From Gemmatimonadota bacterium (lineage in GTDB: Bacteria > Gemmatimonadota > Gemmatimonadetes > Gemmatimonadales > Gemmatimonadaceae): a stretch of DNA of 11,355 nt. The stretch lies in the NCBI GenBank assembly GCA_947475795.1, contig CANJOX010000069.1, positions 1 to 11,355 of the forward strand, read 5' to 3'. This document shows positions 6,286 to 11,355 of the stretch, one piece after another (the stretch's first letter is position 1; each line of letters starts with the position of its first letter). The notes under the pieces were generated by a model, which was not told the origin of the DNA, ran no database searches, and saw nothing but the letters and a program-made list of their open reading frames with translations. The translations under genes and the position numbers were made by a program.

Positions 6286-7746
6286 ATGACGAACACGGAG
6301 CGATTGTGGGCCGGTGCCGTGCTCGCGACCGTCGCGCTGAGCGCCTGCCGCAGCGAGTCACTGACGCCCGCAGCGCCCACCTCACGCCCGGGCATCCGCA
6401 GCCCCGCGCCGCCGTCGACGATGGCCGTGTCCATCGTCGATGCCCCGATCAGCTATGCGCTGGCGCCGGCGCTCGCAGCGCTCGAGCGGGCGGTCCCGAC
6501 GCGATTCGGCCGTCTCGACCAGCGACGGCAGCTGACGTCGAACCGGCGCCAACAGGTCGCGTTCGCCGCCCGGCGCACGCCGTTCGCGGTGCAATTCGAC
6601 GGCAGCACGTTCACCTTCTCGACGACCGTGTCGTACACCGGGCGCGGATGGTACCGCCCGTTCATCGGCCCGACCGTCGGTGCGTCGTGCGGCACCGACG
6701 AGGCCCCGCCCCGCCTGCACGTGGTGCTGACCACCGACATCGCCCTCACGCCGGCGTGGGTGCTCGCCGCCCACACGCGTGTCACGTCGCTGCGTGCCGC
6801 CTCGAACGACGCGCGTGATGCGTGCCTGGTGACGTTTCTCGACGTCGACGTCACCGACCAAGTCATTCGCGCCATCCGTCCGCTGATTGCCACAAAGCTC
6901 CCGGCGCTCGACCGGAAGATCGCGGCGTTCGACGTGCGCCAACGCGTGGAGAAGTGGTACGGCATGCTGCAGCGCCCGATTCGCGTGCGCGACAGCCTCT
7001 GGCTCGATCTCGGTCCCGAACAGCTCCGACTCGGCAACTTCTCGCTGCGGGACAGCGCGCTGGTGGCCACGATCCGGCTCTACGCGCATCCGCGTCTGAT
7101 TTCCGGGCCGCGGCCGCCCGATCCGACATCGCCGTTGCCACCGCTGTCGCCCGCGGCACGGGAGGTGGGTGATAGCGCCCGGGTGCGGATCGAGGGACTG
7201 CTGCCATACGACGTGGCGTCGGCCTCACTGTCGCGCAAGCTCGTCGGCCGGAAGTTCCGCCGCTTCGGCCGCTCCGTGCGCATCGATTCCCTCACGGTCT
7301 CGCCGCTCGACGACGGACGCGTGGTGCTGGCGCTCCGCATGAGCGGCGACATCAGCGGCACGGCGTATCTCGTCGGCACCCCGCAACTCGATCAGACCAC
7401 GCGCGCCCTGATCGTGCCGGACCTCGAGTTCGACGTGTCCACCGGGAACGCCCTCGTACAAGGGTTGGCGTGGTTACGGAAAGGCGACCTGGTGACACAG
7501 CTGCGCGACCAGGCGCGCTTTCCGCTCGACACGATTCTCGAGGAGACGCGCGCCAAGGTGGAAAGCGCACTGAACCGGGACCTGACCCGTGGGGTACAGC
7601 TGTCGGGTACCGTGCGTACCGGCAGGCTGCTCGATGTCACGGTGCACCCCCGTTGGCTGATGGTGCGGGCCGAAGCGTCCGGAACACTGGCCCTCGATGT
7701 CGACCGGGCCATTCCGGTGACACGCAAAACCGGCACGCCAGAGTGA
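6286..7746 (+). CDS. DUF4403 family lipoprotein
   Basis: This 486-residue protein has a lipoprotein signal with lipobox L18-S19-A20-C21, so it is probably anchored by lipid in the periplasm or outer membrane. The rest fits the uncharacterised DUF4403 family. It begins with SIVDAPISYALAPALAALE, which resembles the family's opening strand and amphipathic helix. Then comes the W-Y-G-M-L-x-x-P-I block (about 224-233), strand-rich segments such as SGDISGTAYLVGTPQLD, and the LEFDVSTGNALVQGLAWLRKGD region. Repeated long beta-strands with few charged clusters suggest an elongated, possibly lipid-handling fold, but no function is established to my knowledge. A GTG at 6283 is an in-frame alternative; ATG 6286 matches the promoter box better. 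It is divergent from the SDR, with which it may share regulation. Confidence 0.8.
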   Translation: MTNTERLWAGAVLATVALSACRSESLTPAAPTSRPGIRSPAPPSTMAVSIVDAPISYALAPALAALERAVPTRFGRLDQRRQLTSNRRQQVAFAARRTPFAVQFDGSTFTFSTTVSYTGRGWYRPFIGPTVGASCGTDEAPPRLHVVLTTDIALTPAWVLAAHTRVTSLRAASNDARDACLVTFLDVDVTDQVIRAIRPLIATKLPALDRKIAAFDVRQRVEKWYGMLQRPIRVRDSLWLDLGPEQLRLGNFSLRDSALVATIRLYAHPRLISGPRPPDPTSPLPPLSPAAREVGDSARVRIEGLLPYDVASASLSRKLVGRKFRRFGRSVRIDSLTVSPLDDGRVVLALRMSGDISGTAYLVGTPQLDQTTRALIVPDLEFDVSTGNALVQGLAWLRKGDLVTQLRDQARFPLDTILEETRAKVESALNRDLTRGVQLSGTVRTGRLLDVTVHPRWLMVRAEASGTLALDVDRAIPVTRKTGTPE

Positions 7747-7770
7747 TCGCCAGTCGCCGCGCCGGTACCC

Positions 7771-7799
7771 TTGGTGCGGTGCGAATGTACCGTTACACT
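7771..7799 (+). promoter_or_regulatory. Probable sigma-70-type promoter of the secreted TIM-barrel-like gene
   Basis: TTGGTG (7771-7776) and TACACT (7794-7799) are separated by 17 nt. A start site near 7806 would leave a leader of about 60 nt before the ATG at 7870, or about 10 nt before the in-frame ATG at 7816. The inverted repeat CGGTAC (7763-7768) / GTACCG (7787-7792) overlaps it and could be an operator, though six bp is weak. Confidence 0.4.
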
Positions 7800-7869
7800 G
7801 CGGGATCGGCCCTGTATGGTGCCGCTTGCGCCCAACCATCACGTCACCGTGCCGACTCGCTCCATATTC

Positions 7870-9000
7870 ATGTTCTCCCGTAAATCGTTATCGCTCGTTC
7901 TGGGCGCGATCATCGCCGTCAGCACGACGCTGTCGCCGTCGGTGATATCCGCGCAAACGGGCACGCCGTCCACGACCGCGGCGAAACCGAAGGCACGGGC
8001 CAAAACACAGTCCAAGACACAGTCCAAGACAAAGTCCAAGGCGAAGGCGAAGGCCACATCGACGCGCGCATCATCGGGCACCGCCGCCGCGGGTGATTCC
8101 ACGCGCAAGCGCAGCACGGGCGCGGTGGGCTCGCAGGCCGGCGACCGGCATCTGGCGTTCAAGGGGACCGGCAGTGATCTCGATTCGCTGTGGCCCGTGA
8201 AGTTGCCGGCCCCGCTGCCGGGCTCGGTGCTGCCGGCCAAGCGCGTGATTGCCTACTACGGCAATCCGCTCTCCAAGCGCATGGGAATCCTGGGCGAGTT
8301 CGAAACCGAGGAGATGCTGCGCAAGCTCGATCGCGAGGCAGCGGAGTGGACGCGTCTCGATCCGGCGCACCCGGCGCAGCCGGCGTTGCACCTGATCGCC
8401 ATGGTGGCCAACCCCGATCCCGGGCCGAGTGGCAAGTACCGCACGCGGATGGACAGCGCGCTGATCGAGAAAGTGTACGGCTGGGCGAAGTCGCGGAACG
8501 CGCTGCTGTTCGTGGACCTGCAGGTGGGCCAGAGCACCCTCGCGCAGGAGCTGCCGTGGATTGAGAAGTTCCTGATGCGCCCCGACGTGCATCTGGGTAT
8601 CGACCCGGAGTTCTCCATGAAGGCCAGCGGCGCCGTGCCGGGGCGCCGGATCGGCACCTACGATGCGGCCGACATCAACTACGCGATCCGCTTTCTCGCG
8701 AATCTGGTGGACAAGCACAAACTGCCGCCCAAGATCCTGGTGGTGCACCGCTTCACGCCGAAGGGCGTGACGAATGTCCGCAACATCAAGCTCGACCCCA
8801 AGGTGCAGTTCGTGATGCACATGGACGGCTTCGGGGCCCCGTGGCTCAAGCGGGACACGTACTACCGCGACATCAAAAAGGAGCCGGTGCAGTTCACCGG
8901 CTGGAAGCAGTTCACCAAGGCCAAGAACGACAATCCGCCCACCACGCGCGAGGCGATCTTGCGCCTCTGGCCGACGCCGCTGTACATCCAAGTGCAGTAG
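7870..9000 (+). CDS. Secreted protein of unknown function with lysine-rich linker and probable TIM-barrel domain
   Basis: This 376-residue protein is not one I can name. Residues 1-28 are a signal peptide ending ISA. Residues 35-75 are a low-complexity Lys/Ala/Ser/Thr linker made partly by a 12-bp tandem repeat. The compact domain runs from VIAYYG (126-131) to the end. Acidic or histidine residues sit at likely strand ends: D216 (FVDLQVG), D245 and E247 (GIDPEF), H293 (VVHRF) and D319 (MDGFG). This pattern resembles (beta/alpha)8-barrel hydrolases and suggests a cell-wall or glycan enzyme, but that is inference. In-frame upstream starts at GTG 7849 and ATG 7816 are possible; 7870 gives the cleanest signal peptide. 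No Shine-Dalgarno is evident. It follows the DUF4403 gene after 123 bp and precedes the GMC pair by 64 bp. Confidence 0.7.
   Translation: MFSRKSLSLVLGAIIAVSTTLSPSVISAQTGTPSTTAAKPKARAKTQSKTQSKTKSKAKAKATSTRASSGTAAAGDSTRKRSTGAVGSQAGDRHLAFKGTGSDLDSLWPVKLPAPLPGSVLPAKRVIAYYGNPLSKRMGILGEFETEEMLRKLDREAAEWTRLDPAHPAQPALHLIAMVANPDPGPSGKYRTRMDSALIEKVYGWAKSRNALLFVDLQVGQSTLAQELPWIEKFLMRPDVHLGIDPEFSMKASGAVPGRRIGTYDAADINYAIRFLANLVDKHKLPPKILVVHRFTPKGVTNVRNIKLDPKVQFVMHMDGFGAPWLKRDTYYRDIKKEPVQFTGWKQFTKAKNDNPPTTREAILRLWPTPLYIQVQ
8005..8040 (+). repeat. 12-bp in-frame tandem repeat in the lysine-rich linker
   Basis: Three adjoining 12-mers, ACACAGTCCAAG twice and ACAAAGTCCAAG once, code TQSK, TQSK and TKSK. The unit is a multiple of three, so copy-number change would alter linker length without a frameshift. 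Confidence 0.8.
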
Positions 9001-9023
9001 TGCTCTCCGGCCGATCCGGTCGC

Positions 9024-9049
9024 GGGGGCAATGGTACTCGCCTGCCCCC
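9024..9049 (+). other. Small inverted repeat before the subunit-3-like gene
   Basis: GGGGGCA (9024-9030) and TGCCCCC (9043-9049) can form a 7-bp stem with a 12-nt loop in the 64-bp gap. A C/T-rich stretch follows rather than a T-run. It could be a weak terminator for the upstream gene, or a hairpin in the leader of the next gene, which has no visible ribosome site. Confidence 0.35.
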
Positions 9050-9064
9050 TCTCCCCGGTTGGCC

Positions 9065-9616
9065 ATGCATCGACGAGAACTGCTGATCGCGGCGGCGGCC
9101 GCGGCAGCCCTGACGCTCCTTCCCGGCGAAGCCCATGCCGCGTGGCTCCGCTCCGCCGTGGCCACGGGGCAGCCCGCCACCCTGTCAGCGGCGCAGCGCG
9201 CCACGCTGGCCGCCCTGGCCGACGCGATCATTCCGCGCACCGACACGCCGAGTGCGACCGACGTGGGCGTGGTGGCGTGGATCGACGTGATCGCCGCCGA
9301 CTACTACACCGACGCCGACCGGCTGGCGCTGACCACGGGCCTCGACGCCATCGACGCGCAGGCGCGCGCCATCGGTGGCCAGCCGCTGGCGTCGCTGCGT
9401 GGCGACACGCTGGCCGTGGTGATGACAGCGCTCGACACGCCATACGATCGCAATGCCGTTGCGGCGCGCGGCTATGCCCGCGTGAAAGGACTGGTGGTGC
9501 ACGGTTACTTCACGAGCGAGCGCGTGCAGCGCGACGTGCTGAAAACCGAAATCATGCCGGGTCGCTTTGACGGTGCCGCGGACATGCCCGCCCGCAACGG
9601 AGGCCGCGATGAGTGA
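9065..9616 (+). CDS. Gluconate 2-dehydrogenase subunit 3-like protein (Tat-exported small subunit)
   Basis: This 183-residue protein fits the gluconate 2-dehydrogenase subunit 3 family (PF13618), the small partner of membrane-linked GMC dehydrogenases; it is needed for export and assembly of the flavoprotein rather than catalysis. The N-terminus has a twin-arginine pattern (R3-R4-E-L-L) followed by an alanine-rich hydrophobic stretch and a cut site near A-H-A (about 22-25). The family core starts with LSAAQRATLAALADAIIPRTDTP and continues as predicted helices. The ATG at 9065 is used; an in-frame TTG at 9059 adds only two residues. There is no clear ribosome site. It overlaps the GMC gene by 8 bp, the usual arrangement for such pairs, so the folded flavoprotein, which has no signal of its own, may be carried out with it through Tat. 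Confidence 0.85.
   Translation: MHRRELLIAAAAAAALTLLPGEAHAAWLRSAVATGQPATLSAAQRATLAALADAIIPRTDTPSATDVGVVAWIDVIAADYYTDADRLALTTGLDAIDAQARAIGGQPLASLRGDTLAVVMTALDTPYDRNAVAARGYARVKGLVVHGYFTSERVQRDVLKTEIMPGRFDGAADMPARNGGRDE
9599..9603 (+). promoter_or_regulatory. Ribosome binding site of the GMC oxidoreductase gene
   Basis: GGAGG lies 5 nt before the ATG at 9609 and inside the end of the subunit-3-like gene. It fixes the GMC start at 9609 rather than at the in-frame ATG at 9567. Confidence 0.75.
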
Positions 9617-11330
9617 CGACCTGACGATGGATGCCCAGCCGCAGCGTCGCGTGTTCGACGCGATCGTGGTGGGCTCCGGCATCAGCGGCGGATGGGCCGC
9701 CAAGGAACTCACGGAGCGGGGGCTGGCCACGCTCGTGCTGGAAGCGGGCGGCCCGGTGGATTTCGCCGGTAAGGATTTCGTGGAGCACATCCAGCCGTAC
9801 GACATGAAGTACCGCGGCTGGGGCGACCGGCATGCGCTGGAGCAGGAGCAGCCGGTACAGCGGCAGTGCTACGCCTGCGACGAAACCGGTCGCAAGTTCT
9901 TCGTGAACGACAACGAGAATCCGTACGTGGCGCCCGACGATGCGCCCTTCAAGTGGTTCCGCGGGCGACAGGTGGGCGGACGCTCCATCATGTGGGGCCG
10001 TCAGGTGTATCGCTGGAGCGATCTCGACTTCGAGGCCAATGCGAAGGATGGTCACGGCACCGACTGGCCGATTCGCTACAAGGACATCGCGCCGTGGTAC
10101 GGGCACGTGGAGCGGTTCATCGGTGTGACCGGCGCCAAAGAAGGGCTCGCGCACCTCCCTGACGGCGAGTTCCTGCCGCCGATGGAGATGACCATCGTGG
10201 AACGGGTGGCGCGCGAACGCATCATGAAGGCGTTCAACGGCGAGCGCGTGATGACCATCGGCCGTGCCGCCATTCTCACGCAGAATCACAACGGGCGCGC
10301 GGCGTGCCACTACTGTGGCCCGTGCGAGCGTGGGTGCGTGACGCACTCGTATTTCAACAGCATCGGCAGTACGTTGCCCGCCGCGCAAAAAACCGGCCGC
10401 CTCACGCTGCGTCCGCACAGCGTGGTGGCCGAGGTGCTGTACGACGCCAAGCGCGGCCGCGCGCGTGGCGTGCGCGTGATCGATGCCCGCACGCAGCAGG
10501 AAACGGTCTACGAGGCCAAGGTCGTGTTTCTGTGCGCCTCCACGATCGAGTCGGTGCGCCTGCTCTTGAACTCGACCAGCACGCGCTGGCCCGATGGGCT
10601 GGCGAACTCCAGCGGCACGCTCGGGCGCTACGTGATGGACCATCACTACGGCTCCGGCGCCGGCGGCACGATGCCGGGCTACCTCGACAAGCGCACGATC
10701 GGTCGTCGCCCGAACGGCATTTATGTGGCGCGCTTCCGCAACGTGACCACGGCGCATCCGGATTTCCTGCGCGGGTACGGGATGCAAGGCGGCTCGAGTC
10801 GCGCCGGCTGGGGACGCGGCAGCGGCATGGCGGGCTTCGGCGCGGCGTTCAAGCAGTCGCTGATCGATGACCTCGGGCCGTGGGGGATCAGCATCGGCGG
10901 CTGGGGCGAGACGCTGCCGCACGCCGACAACCGCATCACGCTGGACGGCACCACGAAGGACAAGTGGGGCATTCCCGCCGCGCGCATCGATGTGCGCTGG
11001 CGCGAGAACGAAATCGCCATGAACAAGGACGTCTCGGCCAGCGCCGTCGAGATCCTGGAAGCCGCCGGCGCGATCAACGTCCGCCCCAACCGCACGATGC
11101 ATCCGCCCGGCCACTGCATTCACGAGATGGGCGGCGCGCGGATGTCCACCACGGCCAAGGACGGCGTGCTGAACGGCTGGAACCAGGCGTGGGACGTGCC
11201 CAACCTGTTCATCACCGACGGCGCCGCGATGTCGAGCAGCGCCTGCCAGAATCCGTCGATCACCTACATGGCGCTCACCGCGCGCGCCGCCGCGCACGCC
11301 GTGGGTGAACTGAAGCGGAGAAGTCTCTGA
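9609..11330 (+). CDS. GMC family FAD-dependent dehydrogenase, large subunit of a gluconate/sugar dehydrogenase-type complex
   Basis: This 573-residue flavoprotein probably oxidises a sugar, sugar acid or polyol in the periplasm. The FAD-binding Rossmann motif is G22-S-G24-I-S-G27 with E45 at the end of the second strand. FRGRQVGGRSIMWGRQVYRW is the GMC signature block near residues 117-136. The C-terminal domain carries the active-site H505 (H-E-M-G-G-A-R-M) and N548 (QNPSITYMAL), the usual His/Asn pair. Cysteines 233, 236, 239 and 243 form a CX2CX2CX3C cluster. The 233/239/243 spacing equals that which I recall for the 3Fe-4S ligands of Burkholderia FAD-glucose dehydrogenase, so direct electron passage to a cytochrome c is plausible. 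There is no signal peptide; export probably depends on the Tat-bearing partner. The substrate is not deducible. The stop overlaps the next start (TGATG). Confidence 0.92.
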   Translation: MSDDLTMDAQPQRRVFDAIVVGSGISGGWAAKELTERGLATLVLEAGGPVDFAGKDFVEHIQPYDMKYRGWGDRHALEQEQPVQRQCYACDETGRKFFVNDNENPYVAPDDAPFKWFRGRQVGGRSIMWGRQVYRWSDLDFEANAKDGHGTDWPIRYKDIAPWYGHVERFIGVTGAKEGLAHLPDGEFLPPMEMTIVERVARERIMKAFNGERVMTIGRAAILTQNHNGRAACHYCGPCERGCVTHSYFNSIGSTLPAAQKTGRLTLRPHSVVAEVLYDAKRGRARGVRVIDARTQQETVYEAKVVFLCASTIESVRLLLNSTSTRWPDGLANSSGTLGRYVMDHHYGSGAGGTMPGYLDKRTIGRRPNGIYVARFRNVTTAHPDFLRGYGMQGGSSRAGWGRGSGMAGFGAAFKQSLIDDLGPWGISIGGWGETLPHADNRITLDGTTKDKWGIPAARIDVRWRENEIAMNKDVSASAVEILEAAGAINVRPNRTMHPPGHCIHEMGGARMSTTAKDGVLNGWNQAWDVPNLFITDGAAMSSSACQNPSITYMALTARAAAHAVGELKRRSL

Positions 11331-11355
11331 TGCCGACGCGTCCCGATTCGTCCGC
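11330..11355 (+). CDS. Start of a further gene in the GMC operon (cut by window edge)
   Basis: An ATG overlaps the GMC stop codon as TGATG, and GGAG (11317-11320) lies 9 nt upstream, so translation probably continues. Only MPTRPDSS is visible, too little for identification. A cytochrome c or a sugar-metabolism enzyme would fit the neighbours, but nothing here shows it. Confidence 0.5.

Noticed and set aside
5748..6818. Plus-strand frame across the SDR and the start of the DUF4403 gene (356 codons)
   Set aside because: It crosses two divergent real genes and their promoters and has no domain-like content.
8071..9246. Long minus-strand frame opposite the secreted barrel-like gene (391 codons)
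   Set aside because: The plus strand has the signal peptide, the linker and a plausible folded domain; the minus product is Arg/Val/His-rich and spans a gene boundary.
9552..11297. Long open frame on the minus strand opposite the GMC gene (581 codons)
   Set aside because: It mirrors a clear GMC oxidoreductase with all motifs. The antisense product is Arg/His/Ala-rich with no recognisable domain; long antisense frames are expected in high-GC codon use.

Overview
The window is about 11.4 kb of high-GC bacterial DNA packed with protein genes; I see no RNA gene, insertion sequence, CRISPR array or phage gene. It comes from a Gram-negative (diderm) bacterium: there is a lipid A-type acyltransferase, an OmpA-type outer membrane protein and a lipobox lipoprotein. 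The GC-rich codon use, the protein style and the gene mix suggest a Gemmatimonadota (Gemmatimonas-like) chromosome. That assignment is inference from protein style, not from a marker gene.

Layout. (1) Positions 1-2505, minus strand: a tightly coupled four-gene operon read in the order CDF cation efflux protein, pyridoxamine-oxidase-like FMN protein, PPK2 polyphosphate kinase, and a propeller-type sensor that runs off the left edge. Every junction is an ATGA or TGATG stop/start overlap. (2) Positions 2591-3622, plus: a divergent outer membrane beta-barrel/OmpA-domain protein. A perfect 15-bp inverted repeat follows it. (3) Positions 3723-5431, plus: an envelope pair, a LpxL/HtrB-type acyltransferase followed by a monofunctional peptidoglycan transglycosylase. 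(4) Positions 5444-6223, minus: a FabG-like SDR, convergent with the transglycosylase and divergent from (5). (5) Positions 6286-7746, plus: a DUF4403 lipoprotein. (6) Positions 7870-9000, plus: a secreted, lysine-rich-linker, probably TIM-barrel protein of unknown function. (7) Positions 9065-11330, plus: a Tat-type gluconate-2-dehydrogenase subunit-3-like protein and its GMC flavoprotein partner, which carries a Cys cluster like that of Fe-S-containing sugar dehydrogenases. A third gene starts at the right edge.

The genes are mostly envelope, periplasmic or redox functions. The cation/FMN/polyphosphate/sensor operon looks like a stress or ion-homeostasis unit. The GMC pair looks like a periplasmic dehydrogenase that passes electrons to a cytochrome.

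The most interesting pattern is in gene starts. Genes at the head of transcription units (CDF, acyltransferase, SDR, DUF4403) have no Shine-Dalgarno sequence but have a TANNNT -10-like box 6-9 nt before the ATG, three times as the same octamer TAGATTGC. Most downstream genes in operons instead have purine-rich ribosome sites. This suggests leaderless transcription of first genes.
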